The notes below the pieces were generated by a model. It made no database searches. It was not told the DNA's origin and worked only from the letters and a program-made list of their open reading frames with translations. A DNA stretch of 64,000 nucleotides. Source: Bacteroidota bacterium (GTDB taxonomy: Bacteria; Bacteroidota; Bacteroidia; Bacteroidales; GCA-2711565). Made by a program: the position numbers and the translations under genes. How positions within the stretch are numbered: the first letter of the stretch is position 1; each line of letters starts with the position of its first letter. The DNA is taken from NCBI GenBank assembly GCA_018816945.1, contig JAHIVC010000052.1, positions 30,677 through 94,676 on the forward strand. The letters run 5' to 3'. Of this stretch, positions 26,636 to 35,460 are shown piece after piece.

Positions 26636-28075
26636 ATGCCCAGAAGAAATAACAAACAAAGTTTTCCAATTCTTAAAAATGTTGAAATTGTTGATGCAGG
26701 CTCCGAAGGAAAAGCCATTGCACGGGTTGAGAATCAGGTGATATTCGTTCCATTCGTGGTTCCGGGCGATATTGTTGACATTCAAATTACAAAAGCCAAA
26801 AAATCGTATAAGGAAGGAAAAGCAGTCCATTTTCATAAATATTCAACATTACGAATTGAACCGAAATGTTCGCATTTTGGCGTATGCGGTGGATGCAAAT
26901 GGCAGAACTTATCGTACGAACAACAGTTGATTTATAAACAAAAACAGGTTAAAGACTGTTTGGAAAGAATTGCCAAAGTAGAATTTCCTGAAATTTCACC
27001 CATTCTGGCAGCTGAGGATGTTTTTTATTATCGAAACAAACTTGAATATTCTTTCTCCGACCGAAAATGGTTAAGCGAATTTTCGAAAAATGAAGATCAC
27101 AGCAAAACCAATTTCAATGGTGTTGGGTTTCATATTCCTGGCATATTCGATAAAATTGTAGATATTGAACATTGCTATTTGCAAGCAGAACCATCAAATA
27201 AAATTCGACTGGCTATTAAAGATTATGCCTTCAAGCATCAACTATCCTTCTATAATGCCCGCCATTGGACCGGGTTTTTACGTAACCTGACCATAAGAAC
27301 AAGCAATACGGGCGATTTAATGGTAATTTTGGTTGTTGGTCAAAGGGATGAAGAAAACATCAAAAATCTGATGAACTTCATCAAGGATGAATTTCCTGAG
27401 ATTACCTCCCTTTTTTATGTCATCAATCAAAAACAAAATGACGATATTTCTGATCAGACCTTTGTACATTTTCATGGAAAACAGTTCAACACCGAGCAAA
27501 TGACTTCTTTGCTTGCCCCACAAACGCAGTTGAAATTCAAGGTAGGGCCCATTTCATTCTTTCAAACAAACTCAAAACAAGCCAACCATTTATATGATAT
27601 TGCAGCCGAATTTGCGGGTTTTAAAGGTCACGAAACAGTGTATGATCTTTATACCGGAACGGGTAGTATTGCCATCTTCATTGCCGGTTCTGTAAAAAAA
27701 GTTATTGGGCTTGAATATGTTCCTTCCGCAATCGAAGATGCCAAAGTAAATGCAAGCCTTAATCAAATAAATAATGCTTCTTTTCATGCGGGCATTATTG
27801 AAAAGATTTTGACTGAAGATTTTGTAACTCAGAATGGAAGGCCTGAGATTATCATTACAGATCCACCCAGGGCAGGGATGCACCAAAAAGTGATTGATCA
27901 ATTGAATATTATTCTGGCAGAAAAAATTGTGTACATCAGTTGCAATCCTGCGACACAGGCACGTGATCTTGCGCTATTAAATGATAATTACAGAGTTGTT
28001 AGGGTGCAACCGGTAGATATGTTCCCACATACGCATCATGTTGAAAATGTGGTTTTACTTGAAAAGCGGGTGTAA
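26636..28075 (+). CDS. rlmD: 23S rRNA (uracil-5-)-methyltransferase RlmD
   Basis: SAM-dependent enzyme that makes 5-methyluridine in 23S rRNA. From ATG 26636 it has 479 residues. An N-terminal TRAM domain (residues 12-65) is followed by the cluster cysteines Cys78, Cys84 and Cys87 (CSHFGVCGGC) and a fourth in DIEHCYL. The methyltransferase domain has TNSKQANHLYD, YDLYTGTGSIAIFIA, TDPPRAGMH and the catalytic Cys in YISCNPATQARDL. The last 21 bases overlap the 3' end of aroK, which is on the other strand. Confidence 0.92.
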   Translation: MPRRNNKQSFPILKNVEIVDAGSEGKAIARVENQVIFVPFVVPGDIVDIQITKAKKSYKEGKAVHFHKYSTLRIEPKCSHFGVCGGCKWQNLSYEQQLIYKQKQVKDCLERIAKVEFPEISPILAAEDVFYYRNKLEYSFSDRKWLSEFSKNEDHSKTNFNGVGFHIPGIFDKIVDIEHCYLQAEPSNKIRLAIKDYAFKHQLSFYNARHWTGFLRNLTIRTSNTGDLMVILVVGQRDEENIKNLMNFIKDEFPEITSLFYVINQKQNDDISDQTFVHFHGKQFNTEQMTSLLAPQTQLKFKVGPISFFQTNSKQANHLYDIAAEFAGFKGHETVYDLYTGTGSIAIFIAGSVKKVIGLEYVPSAIEDAKVNASLNQINNASFHAGIIEKILTEDFVTQNGRPEIIITDPPRAGMHQKVIDQLNIILAEKIVYISCNPATQARDLALLNDNYRVVRVQPVDMFPHTHHVENVVLLEKRV

Positions 28076-28570
28076 TTTGATGGATTGAGCCAAGATTTCA
28101 ATTTCACTGTTTTCACCATTCACAATGATCTGGGCTTTTTTATAAAATACATCCCGCAATTTTAATTGCTCAGTTATAAATGTAGTCAGCTCATTCTCAT
28201 TCATATCTTTAAGCAAAGGACGTACGCGTTTTGCGTTCGTTAAACGATAGACCAACGCAGGAATACTCATTTGAAGATAAACAGTCAGTCCCATACCTTT
28301 CATCAGAGAAAGATTATTGTTAAAACAAGGTGCACCTCCCCCTGTTGAAATTACAACATTATCTATTTGCTCAGTTTCCTTAATCAGATTTGATTCAATT
28401 TCCCTGAATGCCTGTTCATCATATTTTACAAAGAAATCCGTAATCTTTAAATGATACTTTTCTTCAAAAATTTCGTCCAGATCAATAAATTGATAATCAA
28501 GCAAACGAGCAAGTTTTTTTCCGACAGTGGTTTTACCACTTCCCATATAACCTATCAAGTAAATGCGCAT
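28055..28570 (-). CDS. aroK: Shikimate kinase
   Basis: 171 residues, full length. Phosphorylates shikimate in aromatic amino-acid synthesis. Walker A GYMGSGKTTVGKKLA, substrate site FIDLDEIFE, AFREIESNLI, STGGGAPCF and RVRPLL in the lid are all present. It follows the transketolase genes on the same strand after 113 nt; erythrose-4-phosphate from transketolase feeds the same pathway, so the order is meaningful. Its 3' end overlaps convergent rlmD by 21 bases. Confidence 0.95.
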   Translation of the reverse strand: MRIYLIGYMGSGKTTVGKKLARLLDYQFIDLDEIFEEKYHLKITDFFVKYDEQAFREIESNLIKETEQIDNVVISTGGGAPCFNNNLSLMKGMGLTVYLQMSIPALVYRLTNAKRVRPLLKDMNENELTTFITEQLKLRDVFYKKAQIIVNGENSEIEILAQSIKLHPLFK

Positions 28571-28683
28571 AAATAATTCTTAATACGTAACGAAGTTATG
28601 AAAAACAGGAAATGTTGTTATGAGATATCGGGTAATTTTCACAATTTTACTTAATTATAAAGCTAAAATAATTAAAGCATCTT

Positions 28684-29637
28684 TTATTTTCGAATCAAAA
28701 CTGCTTGAACAGCTTTAATGATATGTTCGGCATCCAGGCCATAGGCCGTTAACAATTCATCCGGTGTACCGCTTTGTCCGAACTGATCATTTACTGCAAC
28801 CATTTCCATCGGAGTTGGTAATTTTCGAGCCAATAATTGGGCTATGCTATCACCCAATCCCCCGTTGCGCATATGCTCTTCAGCAGAAACAACGCATTTT
28901 GTTTTAGTCACTGATTTCAGGATTGCTTCTTCATCCAAAGGCTTGATGGTGTGGATATTGATAATCTCGGCATTAATACCCATTGCAGCAAGTTGATGAC
29001 CCGCTTCAATGGCCTGCCACACCAAATGACCCGTAGCGAAAATACTTACATCAGCTCCTTCATTAATCATCAATGCTTTGCCAATCTCAAATTTTTGATC
29101 AGCCGCTGTAAAATTTGGAACACTGGGCCGTCCAAAACGTAAGTAAACCGGGCCCACATGATCTGCAATTGCTATTGTTGCCGCTTTGGTTTGGTTATAA
29201 TCGCAAGGATTGATCACAGTTAAATTAGGCAACATTTTCATCAATCCAATATCCTCAAGTATCTGATGAGTGGCACCATCTTCACCCAGGGTAACACCCG
29301 CATGCGATGCACAAATTTTCACATTTTTGTTTGAATATGCAACCGCCTGTCTGATCTGATCATAAACCCTGCCCGTAGAAAAATTGGCAAAGGTACCAGT
29401 GAACGGAATTTTACCTCCGATGGCTAATCCGGCTGCTATGCCAATCATGTTTGCTTCTGCTATCCCGATTTGAAAAAAACGTTCCGGGAAATCTTTCACA
29501 AAAGCATCCATTTTTAAGGATCCGATTAAGTCGGCACATAAAGCAACCACATTCTGATTGGTTTTACCTAGTTCGTGCAATCCGGCTCCAAAACCAGAGC
29601 GGGTATCTCTGTGATCTATTACTTTTATATCTTTCAT
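28684..29637 (-). CDS. Transketolase, C-terminal subunit
   Basis: 317 residues covering the pyrimidine-binding and C-terminal domains of a split transketolase. Visible are the catalytic Glu region IAEANMIGIAAGLAIGG, TGTFANFSTGRVYDQIRQAVAYSN and ASHAGVTLGEDGATHQ. It moves two-carbon ketol units between sugar phosphates in the pentose phosphate pathway together with the N-terminal subunit encoded upstream. The genes are separated by 125 nt that contain an unusual periodic inverted repeat. A DXS identity is unlikely, since both halves have transketolase-type motifs. Confidence 0.93.
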   Translation of the reverse strand: MKDIKVIDHRDTRSGFGAGLHELGKTNQNVVALCADLIGSLKMDAFVKDFPERFFQIGIAEANMIGIAAGLAIGGKIPFTGTFANFSTGRVYDQIRQAVAYSNKNVKICASHAGVTLGEDGATHQILEDIGLMKMLPNLTVINPCDYNQTKAATIAIADHVGPVYLRFGRPSVPNFTAADQKFEIGKALMINEGADVSIFATGHLVWQAIEAGHQLAAMGINAEIINIHTIKPLDEEAILKSVTKTKCVVSAEEHMRNGGLGDSIAQLLARKLPTPMEMVAVNDQFGQSGTPDELLTAYGLDAEHIIKAVQAVLIRK

Positions 29638-29654
29638 TATTTAGGTATGCTAAT

Positions 29655-29754
29655 TATGTTGATGTGTTTGAGTATTTACGTGTTCGTGTGTTTACGTGCT
29701 TAAGAATATAAAAGGTTGACTCTAATAACATTAACTCTTTAACACCTTAACACA
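29655..29754. repeat. Inverted arrays of 8-bp units between the two transketolase genes
   Basis: Six successive octamers at 29655-29702 follow the pattern TGTGTTTA with changes (for example TGTGTTTG, CGTGTTCG, CGTGCTTA). Four octamers at 29723-29754 follow TTAACACA (TTAACTCT, TTAACACC). The second consensus is close to the reverse complement of the first, so the arrays could fold into a long imperfect hairpin in the transketolase mRNA. Confidence 0.65.
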
Positions 29755-29762
29755 TTTTCTTT

Positions 29763-30608
29763 CTAATAATCCCCCAATGTTTCTGTTAACTGCGAAAGTG
29801 CATTTTTTAATTGCTCATCATTTGGAGCATTTCCGTGCCATTTATGGGTCCCCATCATAAAATCCACACCCATCCCCATTTCTGTTTTCATTAAAACCAT
29901 TACTGGTTTTCCCATTCCGATTTTGTCTTTAGCTTCTTTCATGGTTCTTAAAATAGCAATCATATCATGGCCATCCATTTCCAATACTGCCCAACCAAAT
30001 GCCAACCATTTTGCTTTCAGATCACCTAAGGATAATACGTCTTCGGTTGGGCCATCAATTTGTTTACCGTTTAAATCTACAACAGCGATCAGATTATCCA
30101 CTTTTTTGGCAGCTGCATACATGGCTGCTTCCCAAACCTGTCCTTCTTCTAATTCGCCATCCCCCATCAATACATAAACCAGTTTATCGTCATTGTCCAA
30201 TTCTTTGGCTTCAGCTATTCCAATTGATACAGACAGTCCCTGACCCAATGAACCGGATGCAATCCTGATACCGGGTGTATTTTCAGCAACAGAAGGATGT
30301 CCTTGTAATCGTGTATGAAGTTTACGAAATGTTCCCAATTCATTAATTTCGAAATACCCATTTCGAGCTAAAACACTATAAAAAACAGGTGAAATATGGC
30401 CATTTGATAAAATAAAAACATCTTCGTTTTTACCGTTCATTTTAAAATTCTTTGGATCATGATCCATGATTTTAAAATACAAGGCCGTGAGAAAATCGGC
30501 ACAACCCAGCGAACCTCCCGGATGACCTGATTTCGCACCATGAACCATCCTAACTATGTCCCTTCTTACCTGACTTGCAATCTGTTGTAAATTTTCGATA
30601 TTTGACAT
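29763..30608 (-). CDS. Transketolase, N-terminal (thiamine-diphosphate-binding) subunit
   Basis: 281 residues. The TPP/Mg-binding motif GDGELEEGQVWEAAMYAAAKK with DLNGKQIDG is complete, and GHPGGSLGCADFLTALYF with RLQGHPSV are substrate-contact segments. It forms the active enzyme with the C-terminal subunit encoded downstream. Its upstream region is shared with a divergent GH3 gene and holds a -7 element and a perfect 16-bp palindrome, so expression may be controlled by a dimeric regulator. Confidence 0.93.
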   Translation of the reverse strand: MSNIENLQQIASQVRRDIVRMVHGAKSGHPGGSLGCADFLTALYFKIMDHDPKNFKMNGKNEDVFILSNGHISPVFYSVLARNGYFEINELGTFRKLHTRLQGHPSVAENTPGIRIASGSLGQGLSVSIGIAEAKELDNDDKLVYVLMGDGELEEGQVWEAAMYAAAKKVDNLIAVVDLNGKQIDGPTEDVLSLGDLKAKWLAFGWAVLEMDGHDMIAILRTMKEAKDKIGMGKPVMVLMKTEMGMGVDFMMGTHKWHGNAPNDEQLKNALSQLTETLGDY

Positions 30609-30622
30609 AAATGATTTTTTTG

Positions 30623-30630
30623 CAAAAGTA
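30623..30630 (-). promoter_or_regulatory. -7 promoter element for the transketolase operon
   Basis: TACTTTTG on the minus strand matches TAnnTTTG, 15-22 nt from the start codon. The transcript would begin near 30616. Confidence 0.55.
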
Positions 30631-30648
30631 AGTTTTTAAGTTTTAGAG

Positions 30649-30664
30649 ACTAACAATTGTTAGT
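30649..30664. promoter_or_regulatory. Perfect 16-bp palindrome, candidate operator
   Basis: ACTAACAATTGTTAGT is identical to its reverse complement. It covers about -33 to -48 of the predicted transketolase transcript, where a regulator would compete with or contact RNA polymerase, and also lies upstream of the divergent GH3 gene. Confidence 0.5.
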
Positions 30665-30781
30665 AAAATAGAATAAATATTAATTTAAGAAAGAATGCCT
30701 GATTTTGAAATTAATGTTCGCATTTCAATTTAATGTTTCAAAATTATTCCTATTTTTAAACTTTCTAAATAATTACTATTC

Positions 30782-33727
30782 ATGAGAAAGTTTTGCTTTT
30801 CGTTTTTCTTAATTATCACAATAACAATTCCTTCTTTATCAAGGGTTTTAGCACAATCTAATTCGCTGAATTTGAAAGAAAAGCACTGGGTAGATTCGGT
30901 TTATAAGTCATTAAGTTTGGAACAAAAAATTGGACAACTCATTATCGTAAGGGCTAATGAGGCTGGGAAAGCTTATGATGGAAATATTGAAAAATACATT
31001 AAAGATTACAATATTGGCGGTGTTACTTTTTTCAGGTTTGATGCTTTAAAGCAAATAGAACATACCAATCAATGGCAATCAATTGCTCAAACTCCTCTTT
31101 TTATTTCAATGGATGCCGAATGGGGTGTGGCTATGCGATTGAATGAGTTTATAAAATTTCCGTACCAAATGACTTTGGGAGCCATTCAAAACGACAGCCT
31201 GATCTATAAAATGGGTACAGAAGTTGCAAGACAATGCCGACGATTAGGAATTCAAATGAATTTCGCACCGGTAGTGGATATCAATATCAATCCCAACAAT
31301 CCGGTAATAAATATGCGATCCTTTGGAGAAGACAAATATAACGTCACTCGAAAAGGCCTCATGTACATGAAAGGATTACAGGATAATGGAATTATAGCAA
31401 CTGCCAAGCATTTCCCCGGCCATGGCGACACCGACACCGATTCTCATGCAAGTTTGCCCATTATCAATCAGAGCAGAGAACGTCTTGACAGCATTGAGTT
31501 GTACCCTTTTAAAGAACTTTTTAAAAACGACTTGGGCGGAATCATGATTGCACACCTCTACATTCCTGCCTATGAAAACGCAGAAAATACTGCTTCTACC
31601 CTATCTCATAATGTAGTAACCAAACTGCTCAGGGATGAATTGGGATTTAAGGGATTAGTTGTAACTGATGCCCTGGATATGAGTGGTGTTACAAAATATT
31701 TCAAACCCGGTATCATTGAACAAAAAGCACTAGAAGCAGGAAACGACATTCTTTTACTCCCGAAGGAAGTGCCAACGGCCATGCGAATATTAAAAAAAGC
31801 TGTGGAAGATGGAGAGATTCCTGAAAGCCGTATTGAGGAAAGCTGCAAAAAAATATTGGCCTACAAATTCAAAGCGGGGTTGAATAATCCATATTCGATA
31901 AATCCGAATTATTTACTAGAAGATATTAATAACGCAGATGCAAACTACCTTAACCAAGAACTTTATGAAAGTGCACTGACTTTAGTAAAAAATATAGATT
32001 CCTTGCTTCCTTTAAAAAGGCTTGATACTTTAAAAATTGCCAGCATCGGTATCGGAGTTGGTGCATCAACAAAATTTCAGGAACGGTTAAATAACTATGC
32101 TCCGATAAAACATTTTTACTTGAACAAAGAGTCGAGCCTTGAAGAACAACAAGCCATTTTATCAGAACTTGAACAGTTCAATCTTGTGATTGTTGCCATC
32201 CAAAATACGGGCATTTACCCAGCTAATAAATTTGGCATAAGCCCTTCAACCTTCACGTTTGTAGATAGTTTATTAAAAAGTAAAAATATTATTCTGGATT
32301 TATTTTCAAATCCTTATGCGCTCTCTTTATTCAAGAATGATGACCGTTTCAAATCGATACTGGTATCTTATGAAGATAACGAGTTTACTTACGATTTATC
32401 GGCTCAACTAATTTTTGGTGGAGTTGCTGCCAAAGGTAAATTGCCGGTTACGGTGAGCCCATTTTTTTCGATAAACACAGGAATTGAGACTGTTGCAAAT
32501 CGCATAAAATTTGGAAGACCGGAAGAATTAAATATAAATTATAATTATTTGAAAAAGGTTGATTCTATTGCCATGTTAGGGATTGCAAAGAAGGCTTATC
32601 CCGGTTGTCAAATAATCGCGTTAAAAGATGGAGTCGTATTTTACAATAAAGCTTTTGGCAATCAAACTTATTCTGGAACAATTCCTGTTAAACTGACAGA
32701 CCTTTATGATATTGCCTCTATTACCAAAATTGCAGCTACTACTATCTCTGTAATGAAGATGCAAGAAAACGGACAAATTGATATTGACCGAAAACTCTCA
32801 GAATATCTGCCTTATTTGAAAAAATCAAATAAAGGAGATATTGTACTTCGCGATTTATTGACGCATCAAGCCCAATTTCAAGCTTGGATTCCCTATTTTC
32901 AGAGTACATTGACTGAAAATAAATTGGACACTTCAGTTTATCATACTAGTATTTCCGAGCTTTATCCTATTCGCGTTGCAGAAAATATTTACATCAGGGA
33001 TAATTATAAATATCATATCGTCGACAGCATTTTGCTTTCCCCCTTAAGGGAAAAAAATGACTATAAATACAGTGACCTTGGATTTTATTTATTGGCGGCA
33101 GCTATCGAAAGCATCAATAATCAACCCATGAATCAATATGTGGATGAGCATTTTTACAAGCCACTTGGATTATCAAATATTTCGTATTTACCAAGACGAA
33201 AATATGCTCTAAGCAGGATCATCCCAACCGAATTGGATACTATGTTCAGGCACCAATTGGTTCATGGGGACGTTCACGATCCGGGAGCTGCAATGCTTGG
33301 TGGTGTTTCCGGGCATGCCGGGTTGTTTTCTAATGCCACAGATCTTGCCGTTATTATGCAAATGCTTTTGCAGAAAGGATCATACGGCGGACAGCAATAT
33401 TTTACGCAACAAACCATCAATGATTTTACAAAATATCAATTCCCCCTGAACGAAAACCGACGTGGTTTGGGATTCGACAAACCACTACTTGAGTATGTCA
33501 AAGGTGGTGCTGTGAGCTTCAGTGCATCGGCAGATAGTTTTGGACATTCCGGGTTTACAGGAACTTATGCCTGGGCCGATCCACAGCACGGACTGGTTTA
33601 TGTGTTTTTATCAAATCGCATCCATCCGGATGCTGCAAATTCAAAAATCATGGATTTGAATATCCGAACGGAAATTCATGAGGCTTTTTATCACGCTATC
33701 AATAAAACGAAAACCATCAAAAATTAA
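30782..33727 (+). CDS. GH3 beta-N-acetylglucosaminidase (NagZ-like) fused to a class C beta-lactamase-like domain
   Basis: 981 residues with an N-terminal signal peptide ending near LAQS. Residues 40-390 are a GH3 barrel with the NagZ loop KHFPGHGDTDTDSH at 209-222, which carries the His-Asp pair typical of N-acetylglucosaminidases, and TDALDMSGV. A GH3 alpha/beta domain follows to about 590. Residues 600-970 are a serine-hydrolase fold with Ser646 and Lys649 (SITK), YSD near 765 and HSGFTGT. It probably trims murein or chitin-like oligomers in the periplasm; the second domain could be an esterase or D-amino-acid peptidase. It overlaps the next gene by one base. Confidence 0.9.
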   Translation: MRKFCFSFFLIITITIPSLSRVLAQSNSLNLKEKHWVDSVYKSLSLEQKIGQLIIVRANEAGKAYDGNIEKYIKDYNIGGVTFFRFDALKQIEHTNQWQSIAQTPLFISMDAEWGVAMRLNEFIKFPYQMTLGAIQNDSLIYKMGTEVARQCRRLGIQMNFAPVVDININPNNPVINMRSFGEDKYNVTRKGLMYMKGLQDNGIIATAKHFPGHGDTDTDSHASLPIINQSRERLDSIELYPFKELFKNDLGGIMIAHLYIPAYENAENTASTLSHNVVTKLLRDELGFKGLVVTDALDMSGVTKYFKPGIIEQKALEAGNDILLLPKEVPTAMRILKKAVEDGEIPESRIEESCKKILAYKFKAGLNNPYSINPNYLLEDINNADANYLNQELYESALTLVKNIDSLLPLKRLDTLKIASIGIGVGASTKFQERLNNYAPIKHFYLNKESSLEEQQAILSELEQFNLVIVAIQNTGIYPANKFGISPSTFTFVDSLLKSKNIILDLFSNPYALSLFKNDDRFKSILVSYEDNEFTYDLSAQLIFGGVAAKGKLPVTVSPFFSINTGIETVANRIKFGRPEELNINYNYLKKVDSIAMLGIAKKAYPGCQIIALKDGVVFYNKAFGNQTYSGTIPVKLTDLYDIASITKIAATTISVMKMQENGQIDIDRKLSEYLPYLKKSNKGDIVLRDLLTHQAQFQAWIPYFQSTLTENKLDTSVYHTSISELYPIRVAENIYIRDNYKYHIVDSILLSPLREKNDYKYSDLGFYLLAAAIESINNQPMNQYVDEHFYKPLGLSNISYLPRRKYALSRIIPTELDTMFRHQLVHGDVHDPGAAMLGGVSGHAGLFSNATDLAVIMQMLLQKGSYGGQQYFTQQTINDFTKYQFPLNENRRGLGFDKPLLEYVKGGAVSFSASADSFGHSGFTGTYAWADPQHGLVYVFLSNRIHPDAANSKIMDLNIRTEIHEAFYHAINKTKTIKN

Positions 33728-34635
33728 TGGGACATGATCATACACATAAGCATGAAATGAAGGAAGGAAAAAACCTTTTCATCACGGTTTTATTGAATTT
33801 TTTGATCTCCTTTGTAGAAATTGCCGGAGGTATTTTTTCAAATAGTTTATCGCTTATTTCCGATGCACTTCATAATTTCAGTGACGGCTTGGCCATGCTG
33901 ATTGCCTATGTTGCCCTAAAAGTCAGTAAAAAAGATCCAAATTTCCGTAAAACTTTTGGTTATCAAAGGATACAAATCATAGCCGCACTATTTAATGCTG
34001 CAACATTGATGGTCATCTGCATTTTTCTTATATACGCAGCCTATCAAAGATTTATAACTCCGGAAGAAATAAAAAGCATGCCCATGATGATTGTTGCAAC
34101 CATTGGATTAGTTGCAAACCTTTTGGGTGTTTTTTTATTAAAGGGGCACTCTAAAAACAATCTGAATATTAAAAGTGCATATTTGCATTTAATTGGAGAT
34201 ACCTTTTCGTCAGTTGCCGTAATCATTGGAGGTGTTTTAATTTACTACTTCCAAATCCACTGGATTGATCCGTTGATTACAGTTTTGATAAGTGTATATA
34301 TTATTAAAGAAACTATTTCCATCTTATTGGAAACCTATAATATACTAATGCAATCAACACCTAAAGGAATTGATATTCTTAAATTGACCCAAGAGATTCA
34401 ACAGATTGAACAGGTTGAAAATATTCATCATGTTCATGTTTGGAGTTTAAGTGATAACGAAACGCATTTTGAGGCGCATATAAATTTAGCCAAAGACCTA
34501 AAAACCAGCGAATGCAACCAAATAATTAAAAAAACAGAATCTATATTACATAAAAATTATCAAATAAATCATGTTACTTTGCAAATGGAATATGGATTTT
34601 GTGACGATAAAACAATCATTTCTAATAATCACTAA
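33727..34635 (+). CDS. Cation diffusion facilitator (CzcD-like metal exporter)
   Basis: 302 residues with six predicted helices. It exports Zn or similar divalent metals in exchange for protons. The intramembrane metal site shows as SDALHNFSDG in helix 2 and HLIGDTFSS in helix 5. A His-rich N-terminus (MGHDHTHKHE) and the cytoplasmic domain HVHVWSLSDNETHFEAHI complete the family pattern. The start ATG overlaps the TAA stop of the GH3 fusion gene, suggesting coupled translation, although a functional link is not obvious. Confidence 0.92.
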   Translation: MGHDHTHKHEMKEGKNLFITVLLNFLISFVEIAGGIFSNSLSLISDALHNFSDGLAMLIAYVALKVSKKDPNFRKTFGYQRIQIIAALFNAATLMVICIFLIYAAYQRFITPEEIKSMPMMIVATIGLVANLLGVFLLKGHSKNNLNIKSAYLHLIGDTFSSVAVIIGGVLIYYFQIHWIDPLITVLISVYIIKETISILLETYNILMQSTPKGIDILKLTQEIQQIEQVENIHHVHVWSLSDNETHFEAHINLAKDLKTSECNQIIKKTESILHKNYQINHVTLQMEYGFCDDKTIISNNH

Positions 34636-34650
34636 TTTAAACTAAATAAG

Positions 34651-35460
34651 ATGAATCCTAAATTGAAATCATTTTTACTCTGGACATTCTCCGTAATTTT
34701 TATGATGATCTTTGTTGTTTATCAAAGACTCACAGGACCAACCCATCCATCACGTGGGAAAGTTGAGATTGCAGGTGAAACTGTAAAATACAAACTCCTT
34801 CGTTCGTGGGGAAATGAGGGCGATGCCAGAATTGAAGTTAAAGTTGAGAACCAAAACATTCATGGAACTTTCAAATTCAGAAGATTTAAAAGCCATGACG
34901 AATGGAGTGAGGTTCCGATGCAACGTGAAGGAAATATGCTGATTGCATTTATCCCTCATCAACCTCCGGCCGGTAAAGTAATGTACAATATTATTCTTAG
35001 CAACGAAAATATATCCGTTACTGTTAAAAAAGAACCGGTAATTCTAAGGTTTACGGGAATAGTTCCACAATATATATTATTACCCCATATTCTATTGATG
35101 TTCCTGGCCATGGTGTTTTCAATTCGCGCAGGCATTGAAGCTTATTACCGTCGCAACAACATATTTAAATATACTCAATATACGGTAATTTTATTTTTCC
35201 TGGGTGGATTAATCCTGGGTCCGATTGTACAAAAGTATGCCTTTGATGCCTTATGGACCGGCTGGCCCTTTGGTCATGATTTAACTGACAATAAAACCCT
35301 TGTAGCTTTTGTTTTCTGGGTAATTGCGCTGTTTAAAACCATGAAGGACAAGAAACACCGAACCTGGGTTTTAATCGCAACCGCTGCAATTATCGCGGTG
35401 TACTTAATTCCACACAGTGTGCTCGGATCAGAAATTGATTTCACACAGGTACCAAAATAA
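34651..35460 (+). CDS. Membrane protein of unknown function
   Basis: 269 residues. One N-terminal helix (FLLWTFSVIFMMIFVVY) is followed by about 110 residues expected outside the membrane, beta-rich and Ig-like in character (KVEIAGETVKYKLLRSW, AFIPHQPPAGKVMYNIIL). Four helices fill the C-terminal half. I do not recognise a named family; it looks like a conserved Bacteroidota protein. It lies 15 nt after the metal exporter, and rhomboid begins directly after its stop, so the genes are probably cotranscribed. Confidence 0.7.
   Translation: MNPKLKSFLLWTFSVIFMMIFVVYQRLTGPTHPSRGKVEIAGETVKYKLLRSWGNEGDARIEVKVENQNIHGTFKFRRFKSHDEWSEVPMQREGNMLIAFIPHQPPAGKVMYNIILSNENISVTVKKEPVILRFTGIVPQYILLPHILLMFLAMVFSIRAGIEAYYRRNNIFKYTQYTVILFFLGGLILGPIVQKYAFDALWTGWPFGHDLTDNKTLVAFVFWVIALFKTMKDKKHRTWVLIATAAIIAVYLIPHSVLGSEIDFTQVPK

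Noticed and set aside
26559..26741. 60-codon frame overlapping the rlmD start
   Set aside because: It begins before the rlmD promoter element and is out of frame with the TRAM domain.
29999..30268. 89-codon plus-strand open frame inside the transketolase N-subunit gene
   Set aside because: Low-complexity composition and no promoter or ribosome site; it mirrors the conserved TPP-binding region.
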